DNA of 64,000 bases. Origin: Mycobacterium sp. MFM001 (GTDB taxonomy: Bacteria > Actinomycetota > Actinomycetes > Mycobacteriales > Mycobacteriaceae). How positions within the stretch are numbered: the stretch's first letter is position 1; each line of letters starts with the position of its first letter. Below, in pieces: positions 9,425 through 18,972 of this stretch. The notes below the pieces were generated by a model. That model was given only the letters and a program-made list of their open reading frames with translations, had not been told where the DNA came from and did not search any database. Location of the stretch: positions 186,001 to 250,000 of the forward strand of contig NZ_BFAB01000006.1 in NCBI RefSeq assembly GCF_003402475.1, read 5' to 3'. The position numbers were made by a program, and so were the translations under genes.

Positions 9425-10483
9425 ATGTACTCCGATGCGATGGCCGAGGCGTACCGGCGTCTCGACGGGCTCGGCTACGAGCGCGGCGAGAACGACTTCG
9501 CCAACCACGGTCCGATGGCCGCTGAAGCGTTGTGCGCCTTGGGTTTTGGCGACGAGGTGGCGTCCTGGGTCGAGGACTACAAGCGCCGGATGGACCACCA
9601 TGATCCGCCGGAGCCCCGATTCCGCATCGACCCGGCCGACGAACAGTCCTGGCGCGAGGCGTTGGGGCGGTTCGAGCGGGCCGGCGATTGGGAGGAACTG
9701 TTCCGCCGTGAACTTGCCGACCGGCCGTGGCGCGAGGTGCTGGCCCAGTGGTGGCCGCGGCTGGTGCCCGGCCTGCTGGCGGCCTTGACTCACGGGCTGA
9801 TTCGCACCGCACATGCCGTGCGGTGCCTGACCGCTGCTGCCCACCCCGACGATGCGGCGCTGACCGAATTGGCCCGCGGGCTGGCCTACTGGGCGGCGCG
9901 TTACTCGCTGCTGCCCGGCGAGGTGGCTTTCGCCGGCGAGCGGACGATCGCCGAGGCGATCGCGGGCGTGGGTCGCGGCCGGTCGGACCTGGCGCAGCTC
10001 GAAGACAGTCCCGGCTACGCCGAGGCGTTGCGCGCGCTGAGCCCGCTGGACGCGGGCCGGCGGCTGAGCGAGATGACGTCGACGTTCGCCGGTGTCTACC
10101 TCGCCCACCCCGACGGGCCGCCGGTGCCGATGATTCACGGGGTGACGGCGCCGGCCGCCATGCGGATCGCGCTGGCGCAGCTACCCGACGAGCTCCACGA
10201 CCCGTCGGTGGCCGCGATGTGGCGTGTTCACCTCGCGATGCTGGCGATGTTCACCCGGGACGTCGGCGCCGAAGCGCAAAGCCTCGAGATCGCATCCCGC
10301 GCCGGGCTGCCGTCGTGGCGAGACCTGTTCGGCCGGGCGGCGGAGAACGGCGACGAGCACGTGATCAAGTTCACCGAAGCTTGTTCCCGGGAGAATGCGC
10401 TGCAACCCGACCCACGGTTTCCCGCGGCGGTCCAGGCCGCGCTGGACCGCATCCATTTCAGGCCGCCGACCACCAGCCGGTAA
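9425..10483 (+). CDS. Questin-oxidase-like protein
   Basis: The 352-residue protein resembles the questin oxidase-like family (Baeyer-Villiger-type oxygenases named after the fungal anthraquinone enzyme). Supporting stretches are GLGYERGENDFANHGPMAAEAL near the N-terminus (cited in part), LAYWAARYSLLP and FAGVYLAHPDGPPVPMIHGVT in the middle, and AMWRVHLAML towards the end. The fold is largely helical, with no signal peptide. The bacterial substrate is unknown. ATG 9425 is chosen because it coincides with the expected transcription start of the upstream promoter. A GTG at 9416 would overlap the -10 element, so it is unlikely if that promoter is used. It is an insertion relative to the M. tuberculosis order, between tpiA and secG. 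Confidence 0.72.
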   Translation: MYSDAMAEAYRRLDGLGYERGENDFANHGPMAAEALCALGFGDEVASWVEDYKRRMDHHDPPEPRFRIDPADEQSWREALGRFERAGDWEELFRRELADRPWREVLAQWWPRLVPGLLAALTHGLIRTAHAVRCLTAAAHPDDAALTELARGLAYWAARYSLLPGEVAFAGERTIAEAIAGVGRGRSDLAQLEDSPGYAEALRALSPLDAGRRLSEMTSTFAGVYLAHPDGPPVPMIHGVTAPAAMRIALAQLPDELHDPSVAAMWRVHLAMLAMFTRDVGAEAQSLEIASRAGLPSWRDLFGRAAENGDEHVIKFTEACSRENALQPDPRFPAAVQAALDRIHFRPPTTSR

Positions 10484-10493
10484 GGTAGCGGCC

Positions 10494-10727
10494 ATGCAAT
10501 TGGCCCTGCAGATCATCCTGGTGGTCACCAGCGTGCTGGTGGTGCTCCTGGTCCTGCTACACCGCGCCAAGGGTGGCGGTCTGTCGACACTGTTCGGTGG
10601 CGGCGTGCAGTCCAGCCTGTCGGGGTCGACCGTGGTGGAGAAAAACCTCGACCGGTTGACGCTGTTCGTCACCGGCATCTGGCTGGTGTCGATCGTCGCG
10701 ATGGCCCTGCTGATCAAATTCCGCTGA
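10494..10727 (+). CDS. secG: SecG protein-export membrane subunit
   Basis: The 77-residue protein has two hydrophobic segments (about residues 3-20 and 52-72) separated by the SecG loop HRAKGGGLSTLFGG. SecG is the small accessory subunit of the SecYEG translocon and aids SecA-driven export. Gene order after tpiA matches Rv1440. ATG 10494 is preceded by TAAGGTAG. The frame is open upstream, but that part overlaps the previous gene and shows no homology. Its stop lies 2 bases from the stop of the convergent gene at 10730. Confidence 0.95.
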   Translation: MQLALQIILVVTSVLVVLLVLLHRAKGGGLSTLFGGGVQSSLSGSTVVEKNLDRLTLFVTGIWLVSIVAMALLIKFR

Positions 10728-10729
10728 CG

Positions 10730-11122
10730 TCAGCGCACGGTCCGGTTCCGCAAGGCGTTGAGCATGCCGCGCACCGCGTGCTCGGTCACTGACAACGGCG
10801 ACATCACCGTCTCGCCGACACTCACGATGTAGTCGATCCGCTCGACGATGGCCTCCACGGGCTCGATCAGCGCGACGAGCCGGCGGGCCAGGTCGTCCAG
10901 GCCGGTCAGCGTGCCTTCGAAGTGGTCCAGCCCGGTGTCCAATCGCTCGACGGTGGAGTTCAAGGCCGACAGCGACTCGTTCAAGTCGTTCAACGTGGGT
11001 CCGAGACCCTTGAGCAGTGACTCGAGTTGCGCCACTGTGACGTCGGCGTTCATCGCCGCCTGGGCGAGGGTCTTGATCCGCTCCCGGGGGGCGCGTTCGG
11101 ATTTGTCGGCCATGACGGCCAT
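10730..11122 (-). CDS. Small coiled-coil protein (Rv1444c-like), function unknown
   Basis: The 130-residue protein is acidic and almost entirely helical. A heptad-like run from about residue 28 to 95 (LESLLKGLGPTLNDLNESL and onward) predicts a long coiled coil. There is no transmembrane segment, signal or catalytic motif. Its position next to pgl matches M. tuberculosis Rv1444c, a protein of about the same size. It is downstream of the pentose-phosphate operon but separated by 175 bases, so it may have its own promoter. An alternative start is the ATG three codons in (MADKSERAPRER). Confidence 0.75.
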   Translation of the reverse strand: MAVMADKSERAPRERIKTLAQAAMNADVTVAQLESLLKGLGPTLNDLNESLSALNSTVERLDTGLDHFEGTLTGLDDLARRLVALIEPVEAIVERIDYIVSVGETVMSPLSVTEHAVRGMLNALRNRTVR

Positions 11123-11169
11123 TATTGCCTCCGCCGGAACCGTCCGCGCCGACAGTGCATCTGATCGGT

Positions 11170-11301
11170 ATGCACCAGCGACATTGTGAACGGGATCGGC
11201 GCCACCTCATGACACCGAGCGCCGCGCAACACGACACCGCTCGACGGCTCGAGGAGTATGCCGCGGGGTACGCCGACCGTCAGGCCGAGCAGCAAAGCTA
11301 G
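11170..11301 (+). CDS. Possible small ORF between Rv1444c-like gene and pgl
   Basis: An ATG at 11170 (or in-frame ATG 11209) opens a frame of 43 (or 30) residues ending [20 protein letters not shown] then S and TAG. The C-terminal half has a helix-forming composition and good codon bias, unlike a random frame, and it fills most of the 175-base gap between two minus-strand genes. It overlaps the pgl stop by 4 bases on the other strand. I recognise no family, and it may be a relic or noise. Confidence 0.2.
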   Translation: MHQRHCERDRRHLMTPSAAQHDTARRLEEYAAGYADRQAEQQS

Positions 11302-12041
11302 CCGGGCAGCTTGGCGGCCGCTTCGCTGTCGAGAAACCAGACGGTGTTGTCCCGTCCGGTGGCGCCGGCGGCCGGGCACGAGACGGGGTCGGCGCCGCCG
11401 ACCGCGGCGGCGACGGCGTCGGCCTTTTCGCTGCCGGACACCATCATCCAGACTTCGCGGGCCCGCCGGATCGCCGGTAGCGTCAACGTGATCCGTTCCG
11501 GCGGCGGTTTCGGCGAATCGTCGACAGCGACCACCAGCCGGGTGGTTTCGCGGACGGCAGGTGTGTCGGGGAACAACGAATTGATGTGCCCCTCGGGACC
11601 CACGCCCAGGAAATGGACGTCGAAATCGGGTGCGGGCTCGCCCGGTTCGGCGTTGGCGGCCAGGACCTGTTCGTACGCGAGCGCCGCCGCGGCCAGGTCG
11701 CTGTCGAATTCGCCGTCGCGGGCCGGCATGGCGTGCACGTTGCGGGCCGGGATGTCGACGTGATCGAGCAGGGCGGCTCGGGCCTGCTTTTGGTTGCGCT
11801 CGTCGTCGTCTTCGGGCACATAGCGCTCGTCGCCCCAGAACAGATGCACGTTTGCCCAGTCGATGCGCTGCTGCTGGTCCTTGAGATATTTCAGCAGCCG
11901 GTTGCCGTTGCCGCCGCCAGTCAGCACGATCAGCGCGCGGCCCCGTGCTGCCACTGCCGCGTCGATGACACCGATCAGTCGCTCTCCTGCCGCGGCGACG
12001 AGAGCGTCGCTGTCGGGAAATGTCTCGATGCTGGTGCTCAT
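11298..12041 (-). CDS. pgl: 6-phosphogluconolactonase
   Basis: The 247-residue enzyme hydrolyses 6-phosphogluconolactone to 6-phosphogluconate, the second step of the oxidative pentose-phosphate pathway. Motifs include [14 protein letters not shown] near residue 40, [15 protein letters not shown], and [16 protein letters not shown] with the catalytic His region. Start ATG 12041 ([15 protein letters not shown]) overlaps the opcA stop (ATGA). A longer frame upstream has no homology. It is the last of the five-gene operon tkt-tal-zwf-opcA-pgl, in the same order as Rv1449c-Rv1445c. Confidence 0.95.
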   Translation of the reverse strand: MSTSIETFPDSDALVAAAGERLIGVIDAAVAARGRALIVLTGGGNGNRLLKYLKDQQQRIDWANVHLFWGDERYVPEDDDERNQKQARAALLDHVDIPARNVHAMPARDGEFDSDLAAAALAYEQVLAANAEPGEPAPDFDVHFLGVGPEGHINSLFPDTPAVRETTRLVVAVDDSPKPPPERITLTLPAIRRAREVWMMVSGSEKADAVAAAVGGADPVSCPAAGATGRDNTVWFLDSEAAAKLPG

Positions 12042-12949
12042 ATGTACTCCACCCGGTCGATGCCTTCGAGTGCGGAACGGTAGATCACGTCGGGGTCCAG
12101 CCTGCGCAGGTCCTCCGCCAAACATTCACGAGTTTCCCTGCGCGGCAACGGAACCAGCGCATCCGGCTTGGCGGTGCGACTCAATGTCGCCGTTGTGCCC
12201 TCCTGCGGGCGGCTCAAGGTGATCGTCTCGGTGGTGCGCACCAGCTCGACTTTGAGCTCGCCGACCGCGCGGCGCACCGGCCCGTCGATCCGGCTGGCCA
12301 GCCAGCCGGCCACCACGTCCAGCGCCGGCTCGGTCCTCAGGCCGGACACCAGCGCCGAGGTGATCGGCTCGTGCGGCGGCTGGTCCACCGCCGACGCGAG
12401 TAGCGCCCGCCAGTAGGTGATGCGGCTCCAGGCCAGGTCGGTGTCACCGGGCGTGTATCCGGGCAGCCGGCTCTTGATCGCCGACAGCGGGTCGACACCG
12501 TTGGTTGCGTCGGTGATGCGCCGAATCGCCAACTTGCCCAACGGGTCCTGGGCGGGCACAGCGGGAGCGATGTCCGGCCACCACGCCACCACCGGGATAT
12601 CGGGCAGCAGGAACGGCACCACGACGGCGGCGGAATGGCCGGCCAGCGGACCGGACAGCCACAGCACCACGACCTCCCCGGCGCCGCTGTCACCACCGAC
12701 CCGCAGCTGAGCATCCAACCGTGCCTCCGGGGCATCGGCGTCCCGGTTCATCACCACGATCACCCGGCTGGGATGCTCGTGGCTGGCGCCGTTGGCCGCC
12801 TCGATGGATTCCTCCAGCACGGCTTCGCTGTCCGGCGCGATGACCAGGGTCAGCACGCGGCCCATGGTGACCGCACCGACCTTCTCGCGTAACTCGTCGA
12901 GCTTCTTGTTGATTGCAGTAGTGCTGGTGTCCGGCAGATCGATGATCAA
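12038..12949 (-). CDS. opcA: OpcA, glucose-6-phosphate dehydrogenase assembly factor
   Basis: The 303-residue protein starts [20 protein letters not shown], like actinobacterial OpcA (Rv1446c). In cyanobacteria and corynebacteria OpcA allosterically activates or helps assemble glucose-6-phosphate dehydrogenase. Visible landmarks are [40 protein letters not shown] and [11 protein letters not shown]. It lies between zwf (52 bases upstream) and pgl (4-base overlap), which fits a role in the first oxidative step. No cofactor motif is expected and none is seen. Confidence 0.94.
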   Translation of the reverse strand: MIIDLPDTSTTAINKKLDELREKVGAVTMGRVLTLVIAPDSEAVLEESIEAANGASHEHPSRVIVVMNRDADAPEARLDAQLRVGGDSGAGEVVVLWLSGPLAGHSAAVVVPFLLPDIPVVAWWPDIAPAVPAQDPLGKLAIRRITDATNGVDPLSAIKSRLPGYTPGDTDLAWSRITYWRALLASAVDQPPHEPITSALVSGLRTEPALDVVAGWLASRIDGPVRRAVGELKVELVRTTETITLSRPQEGTTATLSRTAKPDALVPLPRRETRECLAEDLRRLDPDVIYRSALEGIDRVEYI

Positions 12950-13001
12950 TTGCGCCGCTCCTCCCCATCACTTCGTTCTGCATCGTCGCCGGCGCGGATC
13001 A

Positions 13002-14555
13002 TCAGGGCCGCCGCCATTCCCGGCCTGTGCGGCGCAGCATCTCGAACGACGACGCGGGGCCCCAGGTTCCGGCCTCGTACGGCTCGGGCTTACCGTGAGC
13101 GGCCCAATTGTCCAGCACCGGATCGAGTACCTCCCAAGCCAATTCGACTTCCTCGTTGACCGGAAACAGTGACGGCTCACCGAGCAGCACGTCGAGGATC
13201 AACCGCTCGTAGGCCTCGGGTGAGTCCTCGGCGAACGCCGAGCCGTAGGAGAAATCCATGTTGACGTCGCGGACCTCCATCGCGGTGCCCGGCACCTTGG
13301 ACCCGAACCGCAGCGTGACGCCTTCGTCGGGTTGCACCCGGATCACCAGAGCATTGGCGCCCAGCTCGTCGGTCATGGTGGCGTCGAACGGCAGATGCGG
13401 AGCACGCTTGAACACCAACGCGATCTCGGTCACCCTGCGGCCCAAGCGTTTTCCGGTGCGCAGGTAGAACGGCACGCCCGCCCAGCGTCGTGTGTCGACC
13501 TCCAGTGTGATGGCGGCGAACGTCTCGGTGACCGAATCTTTGGAAAACCCCTCCTCGTCGAGCAGCCCGACCACCTTCTGCCCGCCCTGCCAGCCGGCGG
13601 TGTACTGGCCGCGGCTGGTGGTCTCGTCCAGCGGCTGCGCGAGCTGTGTGGCCGAGAGCACCTTGATCTTCTCGGTCTGCAGCTCGGTGGGCTGAAAGCC
13701 GACCGGCTCCTCCATGGCGGTCAGGGCCAGCAGCTGCATCAGGTGATTCTGGATCACGTCGCGGGCGGCCCCGATCCCGTCGTAATAGCCTGCGCGGCCT
13801 CCCAAACCGATGTCTTCGGCCATCGTGATCTGCACATGGTCGACGTAGTGCGCGTTCCAGATCGGGTCGAACAGCTGATTGGCGAACCGCAACGCCAAGA
13901 TGTTCTGCACCGTCTCCTTGCCCAGATAGTGGTCGATGCGAAACACCGACTCCTCCGGGAAGACGCTGTTGACCACCCTGTTGAGCTCGCGGGCGCTGTC
14001 GAGATCGTGGCCGAACGGCTTCTCGATGACCACTCGGCTCCACCGACCGTTTTGCGGCCGGGCCAGCCCGGACCGGTCCAGCTGCTCGCAGACCGTCGGG
14101 AACGACTTGGGCGGGATCGCCAGATAGAAGGCGTGGTTGCCGCCCGTCCCGCGCTCGGCGTCGAGCTTCTCCAGGCATTCGGCCAGCCGGGCGAACGCGG
14201 CGTCGTCGTCGAAAGTGCCTTGCACGAACCGGATTCCCTCGGCCAGCCGATCCCAGATCGCCTGGCGGAACGGTGTGCGGGCATGCTCCTTGACAGCTTC
14301 GTACACCTGCTGGCTGAAGTCCTGGTCGTCCCAGTCGCGACGGGCGAAGCCGACCAGCGCGAAGGTGGGCGGAAGCAGACCGCGGTTGGCCAGGTCGTAG
14401 ATGGCCGGCATCACCTTCTTGCGGGCCAGGTCGCCGGTGACGCCGAAGATCACCAAACCGCACGACGGAGCGATCCTGGGCAGCCGCTTGTCGCGCTTGT
14501 CGCGCAACGGGTTTCGCCACTGCCCGGCGCTACTCCGGGCACCGGCCGGGCTCAC
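13002..14555 (-). CDS. zwf: Glucose-6-phosphate 1-dehydrogenase (operon copy, zwf2 type)
   Basis: The 517-residue enzyme oxidises glucose 6-phosphate to the lactone, giving NAD(P)H. The Rossmann motif [11 protein letters not shown] is near residue 38, and the active-site signature RIDHYLGKE carries the catalytic His and substrate-binding Lys. The N-terminal [17 protein letters not shown] matches mycobacterial Zwf2 (Rv1447c), about 514 residues. Its start codon overlaps the tal stop by 4 bases. A second, divergent paralogue is at 38354-39823, so the window encodes two such enzymes. This copy is the one linked to OpcA. Confidence 0.96.
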   Translation of the reverse strand: MSPAGARSSAGQWRNPLRDKRDKRLPRIAPSCGLVIFGVTGDLARKKVMPAIYDLANRGLLPPTFALVGFARRDWDDQDFSQQVYEAVKEHARTPFRQAIWDRLAEGIRFVQGTFDDDAAFARLAECLEKLDAERGTGGNHAFYLAIPPKSFPTVCEQLDRSGLARPQNGRWSRVVIEKPFGHDLDSARELNRVVNSVFPEESVFRIDHYLGKETVQNILALRFANQLFDPIWNAHYVDHVQITMAEDIGLGGRAGYYDGIGAARDVIQNHLMQLLALTAMEEPVGFQPTELQTEKIKVLSATQLAQPLDETTSRGQYTAGWQGGQKVVGLLDEEGFSKDSVTETFAAITLEVDTRRWAGVPFYLRTGKRLGRRVTEIALVFKRAPHLPFDATMTDELGANALVIRVQPDEGVTLRFGSKVPGTAMEVRDVNMDFSYGSAFAEDSPEAYERLILDVLLGEPSLFPVNEEVELAWEVLDPVLDNWAAHGKPEPYEAGTWGPASSFEMLRRTGREWRRP

Positions 14556-15670
14556 TTGCTGGTCGAGTCGAGCTGGGCCTGGGTTTCCTTCAGCAGCTCG
14601 TTCCAGGAGTCCTCGAACTTCTCCACGCCTTCGTCCTCCAGCACGACGAACACGTCGGTCAGGTCGACGCCCACCGCTTCGAGCTTGTCGAACACCTCCT
14701 GGGCCGCCGTCGCGGTGCCGGTGACGGTGTCACCGGTGATGACGCCATGGTCGGCGACGGCGTCAATCGTCTTCTCCGGCATGGTGTTCACCGTGTTGGG
14801 CGCAACCAGCTCGGTGACGTAGAGGGTGTCGGAGTAGTCGGGATTCTTGACGCCGGTGGACGCCCACAGCGGCCGCTGCACCCGCGCGCCGTCGCCCTTG
14901 AGCTTCTCGAAGGCATCCCCGCCGACGAACACCTCCTGGTATGCGGCGTAAGCGAGCCGGGCGTTGGCAACTCCGGCCTGCCCGCGCAGCGCCTTGGCCT
15001 CGTCGCTGCCGATCTTTTCCAGTCGCTTGTCGACCTCGGTGTCCACCCGGGAGACGAAAAACGATGCGACCGAGTGGATCTTGGACAGGTCATGCCCGGC
15101 CTTCTTGGCCGCCTCCAGTCCCTTCAGGTAGGCGTTCATCACCGCGCGGTGCCGCTCGACGGAGAAGATCAACGTGACGTTGACCGAGATGCCCTCGGCC
15201 AGCACGGCAGTGATGGCCGGCAGGCCGGCCTTGGTGGCAGGGATCTTGATGAACAGGTTGGGCCGGTCGACGATCTTCCACAGCTCGACGGCCTGGGCGA
15301 TGGTCTTGTCGGTGTCGTGCGCCAGCCGTGGGTCGACCTCGATCGAGACCCGGCCGTCGACACCGTCGGACGCCTCCCACTGCGGCGCGAGGACATCGCA
15401 GGCGTCGCGCACATCATCGGTGGTGACGGTGCGGATGGTGGCGTCCACGTCGGCGCCGCGCTCGGCGAGCTCGGCCAGCTGGTCGTCGTAGACATCGCTG
15501 TCCGCGAGCGCTTTCTGGAAGATTGTCGGGTTGGTGGTGACCCCGACGACGGACTTGGTGTCGATCAGTTCCTGTAAGTTGCCGGAGCGCAACCGCTCTC
15601 GCGACAAGTCGTCCAGCCACACAGATACGCCCGCGGCGCTCAAAGCGGCGAGGTTGGGATTCTGAGTCAT
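14552..15670 (-). CDS. tal: Transaldolase
   Basis: The 372-residue enzyme transfers dihydroxyacetone units between sedoheptulose 7-phosphate and glyceraldehyde 3-phosphate. [20 protein letters not shown] at the N-terminus, [15 protein letters not shown] and the Schiff-base lysine segment [12 protein letters not shown] identify the mycobacterial TalB-like long form (373 residues in M. tuberculosis). ATG 15670 has GGAAGG 10 bases upstream. A longer open frame continues into the tkt coding region but has no homology. It is 16 bases downstream of tkt. Confidence 0.96.
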   Translation of the reverse strand: MTQNPNLAALSAAGVSVWLDDLSRERLRSGNLQELIDTKSVVGVTTNPTIFQKALADSDVYDDQLAELAERGADVDATIRTVTTDDVRDACDVLAPQWEASDGVDGRVSIEVDPRLAHDTDKTIAQAVELWKIVDRPNLFIKIPATKAGLPAITAVLAEGISVNVTLIFSVERHRAVMNAYLKGLEAAKKAGHDLSKIHSVASFFVSRVDTEVDKRLEKIGSDEAKALRGQAGVANARLAYAAYQEVFVGGDAFEKLKGDGARVQRPLWASTGVKNPDYSDTLYVTELVAPNTVNTMPEKTIDAVADHGVITGDTVTGTATAAQEVFDKLEAVGVDLTDVFVVLEDEGVEKFEDSWNELLKETQAQLDSTSK

Positions 15671-15686
15671 CGAACTGCCTTCCTTC

Positions 15687-17777
15687 TCAGTTGTCGAGTG
15701 CTCGTTCGGCGGCGGCGACGACGGCCTCGTGGGTGAAGCCGAATTCCCGGAACAGCGTCTTGTAATCGGCAGATTCGCCGTAGTGCTCGATCGAGACGAT
15801 CTGTCCGGTATCACCAACGAGTTTGTGCCAGCATTGCGCGACGCCCGCTTCGACGGCGACCCGGGCCGACACGCTGGGTGGCAGCACCTTGTCGCGATAG
15901 TCGTAGGGCTGTGACTCGAACCACTCCAGACACGGCATCGAAACCACTCGCGCCGCAATGCCCTTGTCCGCCAACGCTTTCGCAGCGGCCACCGCAATTT
16001 GTACTTCCGAGCCGGTGGCGATCAGCACCACGTCGGGCTCGTCGCCGCCCGCGTCGCCCAGGATGTAACCGCCGCGGGAGACGCCCTCATAGCTGGTGCC
16101 CTCCAGCACCGGCACGCCTTGGCGGGTCAAACAGAGCCCGACCGGGCCGCTGCCGTTGCCCCGGGCGAGGATGGTGCGCCACGCGTAGGCGGTCTCGTTG
16201 GCGTCGGCGGGCCGCACCACCGACAACCCCGGAATCGCGCGCAGCGCCGAGAGGTGCTCGATCGGCTGATGGGTCGGCCCGTCTTCGCCCAGGCCGATCG
16301 AGTCGTGCGTCCACACGTAGATGGTGTCGATGTCCATCAGTGAGGCCAACCGGACCGCCGGGCGCATGTAGTCCGAGAACTGCAGGAACGTGCCGCCGTA
16401 GGCGCGGGTCGGGCCGTGCAGCACGATGCCGGACAAGATCGCGGCCATCGCATGCTCGCGAACACCGAAGTGCAGCGTGCGGCCGTACCAGTGGGCGGTG
16501 AACTTCTTTGTCGAAATCGACGGTGGCCCAAAGGAATCCACGCCCTCGATGGTGGTGTTGTTGCTGCCGGCCAGGTCGGCCGAGCCGCCCCACAACTCGG
16601 GCAGCTTCGGTCCCACCGCGGCGAGCACTTCGCCGGAGGCTTTGCGGGTGGCCACGTCCTTGGATCCGGGTTCCCACTTCGGGATGTCCGCGTCCCAGCC
16701 GTCGGGCAGCTTTTCGGCCGTCAGCCGGTCCAGCAGTTCTTTGCGTTTCGGTTCGCGCTGCGCCCAGGCGTCGAACTCCGGCTGCCACTTCTCGTGGGCT
16801 TCCCTGCCTCGGTCCACCAGCTTGCGGGTGTGCGCCAGCACCTCGTCGCGGACCTCGAACTTCTTGTCCGGGTCGAAGCCGAGCACCTTCTTGATCTCGG
16901 CCACCTCGTCGTCGCCGAGCGCCGAGCCGTGGGCATCGCCGGTGTTCATCTTGTTCGGCGCCGGGTAGCCGATGATGGTGCGCAACTCGATGAACGACGG
17001 CCGGTCGGTGACGGCCTGCGCGTTGGCGATGGCCTCTTCGATGCCGACCACGTTCTCGCCGCCTTCGACTCGCTGCACATGCCAGCCGTAGGCCTCGTAC
17101 CGGGCGGCGGTGTCCTCGCAGAGGGCGATGTTGGTGTCGTCCTCGATCGAGATCTGGTTGTGGTCGTAGAACACGATGAGGTTGCCCAGCTGCTGCACCG
17201 CGGCCAGCGACGACGCCTCGGAGGTCACGCCTTCTTCGATGTCGCCGTCGGAGGCGATCACGTAGATGTAGTGGTCGAACGGGCTGGTTCCCGGGGCGGC
17301 GTCCGGGTCGAACAGGCCCCGCTCGTAGCGCGAGGCCATCGCCATGCCGACCGCCGACGCCAGGCCCTGGCCCAGCGGGCCGGTGGTGATCTCCACCCCC
17401 TTGGTGTGCCGGAACTCCGGGTGGCCGGGCGTCTTGGATCCCCAGGTGCGCAGCGACTCGATGTCGGAGAGCTCGAGGCCGAAACCGCCGAGGTAGAGCT
17501 GGATGTACAGCGTCAGGCTGGAATGCCCGCACGACAGGACAAACCGGTCGCGGCCCAGCCACGTGGTGTCGCTGGGGTCGTGGCGCATGGTCCGCTGGAA
17601 CAGCGTGTACGCCAGCGGCGCCAGGCTCATCGCCGTGCCGGGGTGGCCGTTGCCGACCTTCTGGACGGCGTCGGCGGCCAGCACCCGGATGGTGTCGACG
17701 ACGGCCGAGTCGATCTCGGTCCAGTCGTCGGGGTGGTGCGGTCGGGTGAGCGCAGAGATGTCTTCCAATGTGGTCAC
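15687..17777 (-). CDS. tkt: Transketolase
   Basis: The 696-residue thiamine-diphosphate enzyme moves two-carbon units in the non-oxidative pentose-phosphate pathway. Visible features are [13 protein letters not shown] near residue 42, the thiamine-diphosphate motif starting [29 protein letters not shown] in the pyrimidine-binding domain, and the C-terminal domain with [14 protein letters not shown]. It is the first gene of the operon. The start GTG 17777 lies 207 bases from the divergent ctaB start. M. tuberculosis has a PE_PGRS gene (Rv1450c) here, absent from this window. Confidence 0.97.
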   Translation of the reverse strand: MTTLEDISALTRPHHPDDWTEIDSAVVDTIRVLAADAVQKVGNGHPGTAMSLAPLAYTLFQRTMRHDPSDTTWLGRDRFVLSCGHSSLTLYIQLYLGGFGLELSDIESLRTWGSKTPGHPEFRHTKGVEITTGPLGQGLASAVGMAMASRYERGLFDPDAAPGTSPFDHYIYVIASDGDIEEGVTSEASSLAAVQQLGNLIVFYDHNQISIEDDTNIALCEDTAARYEAYGWHVQRVEGGENVVGIEEAIANAQAVTDRPSFIELRTIIGYPAPNKMNTGDAHGSALGDDEVAEIKKVLGFDPDKKFEVRDEVLAHTRKLVDRGREAHEKWQPEFDAWAQREPKRKELLDRLTAEKLPDGWDADIPKWEPGSKDVATRKASGEVLAAVGPKLPELWGGSADLAGSNNTTIEGVDSFGPPSISTKKFTAHWYGRTLHFGVREHAMAAILSGIVLHGPTRAYGGTFLQFSDYMRPAVRLASLMDIDTIYVWTHDSIGLGEDGPTHQPIEHLSALRAIPGLSVVRPADANETAYAWRTILARGNGSGPVGLCLTRQGVPVLEGTSYEGVSRGGYILGDAGGDEPDVVLIATGSEVQIAVAAAKALADKGIAARVVSMPCLEWFESQPYDYRDKVLPPSVSARVAVEAGVAQCWHKLVGDTGQIVSIEHYGESADYKTLFREFGFTHEAVVAAAERALDN

Positions 17778-17984
17778 GACTCAAGTCCTCGGGTCGGCAG
17801 CTGATTCATTCCCACCCTAGTGCGGGATCCTGCGTCGACGCAGGTGAAGATTTCGACGTACCACTTTCAATCGGCGGATAAACCGGCGCGCCAAACCGAC
17901 CCTGCGGTGTGGGCAGCCGGACGGCGCGGTCTACCATCGTCTGTAGTAGAAGCTGCGCGCTGCTGCGATCCGAGGAGTTATTGC
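17778..17984. promoter_or_regulatory. tkt/ctaB divergent intergenic region with a 16-bp palindrome
   Basis: The 207-base region contains a perfect palindrome, CCTGCGTCGACGCAGG, at 17829-17844, about 52 bases upstream of the tkt start. It must also hold the promoters of the pentose-phosphate operon and of ctaB. A GAGGAG ribosome-binding site at 17972-17977 serves ctaB. I see no confident -35/-10 pair. The palindrome could be an operator, but it matches no consensus I know. Confidence 0.4.
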
Positions 17985-18899
17985 GTGAGCGTTCGCGGGC
18001 GCGTCGCGCCGAGCAAGGTACGCACCACGGTGCTCGCGTACCTGGCGCTGACCAAGCCGCGGGTCATCGAGCTGTTGCTGGTTACCGCAATACCGGCGAT
18101 GCTGCTGGCCGACCGCGGCACGGTGAACCCACTGCTGATCGCTAACACGCTGATCGGCGGAATGCTGGCCGCCGCGGGCGCCAACACGCTGAACTGCGTC
18201 GCCGACGCCGACATCGACAAGGTGATGAAGCGCACCGCGAGACGGCCGCTGGCCCGTGCCACCGTGCCGACCCGCAACGCGCTGGTGTTCGGTTTGGCGT
18301 GCAGCGTCGGCGCGTTTTGCTGGCTGTGGTGGACGACGAACCTGCTGTCGGGTCTGCTGGCTGTCGCCACGATCGCGTTCTACGTGTTCGTCTACACGTT
18401 GTTGCTCAAGCGCCGCACCTCGCAGAACGTGGTATGGGGCGGAGCGGCCGGGTGCATGCCGGTGATGATCGGCTGGTCGGCGGTCACCGGCACGATCGGC
18501 TGGCCCGCGCTGGTGATGTTCGCGATCATCTTCTTCTGGACGCCGCCCCACACCTGGGCGCTGGCCATGCGCTACAAGGAGGACTACCAGGCGGCCGGCG
18601 TGCCGATGCTGCCCGCGGTGGCGACCGAGCGCCAGGTCACCAGGCAGATCCTGGTCTACACCTGGCTGACCGTCGCGGCGACGCTGGTGCTGGCGCTGGC
18701 CGCCGGCTGGCTGTACACCGCCGTCGCGGTGGTGGCGGGGGTGTGGTTCCTCGCGATGGCCCATCAGCTGTACGCCGGGGTTTGCCGCGGCGAGCCGGTC
18801 AAGCCGCTGCGGCTGTTTTTGCAGTCGAACAACTACCTGGCCGTGGTGTTCTGCGCGCTCGCGCTGGACTCCGCGATCGCCTTGCCGACCCTGCTGTAG
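17985..18899 (+). CDS. ctaB: Protohaem IX farnesyltransferase (haem O synthase)
   Basis: The 304-residue UbiA-family membrane enzyme adds a farnesyl group to haem B, making haem O for cytochrome oxidase. It has about eight or nine hydrophobic segments. The first prenyl-diphosphate/Mg motif is [10 protein letters not shown] (NxxxDxxxD), and a second Asp-rich or Tyr-containing loop is [10 protein letters not shown]. Start GTG 17985 ([16 protein letters not shown]) matches Rv1451 and has GAGGAG upstream. A frame extending to 17820 is not supported. The partner haem A synthase is at 27547-28518, now separated by the PPE and TnpB insertions. Confidence 0.95.
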   Translation: MSVRGRVAPSKVRTTVLAYLALTKPRVIELLLVTAIPAMLLADRGTVNPLLIANTLIGGMLAAAGANTLNCVADADIDKVMKRTARRPLARATVPTRNALVFGLACSVGAFCWLWWTTNLLSGLLAVATIAFYVFVYTLLLKRRTSQNVVWGGAAGCMPVMIGWSAVTGTIGWPALVMFAIIFFWTPPHTWALAMRYKEDYQAAGVPMLPAVATERQVTRQILVYTWLTVAATLVLALAAGWLYTAVAVVAGVWFLAMAHQLYAGVCRGEPVKPLRLFLQSNNYLAVVFCALALDSAIALPTLL

Positions 18900-18972
18900 A
18901 AATCGGACGGAACTTTTCCCTGCCGTCAGCCGACTAGTGCTGCGGTATGCGTAGCGGGGGCGAGGCTCGGGT

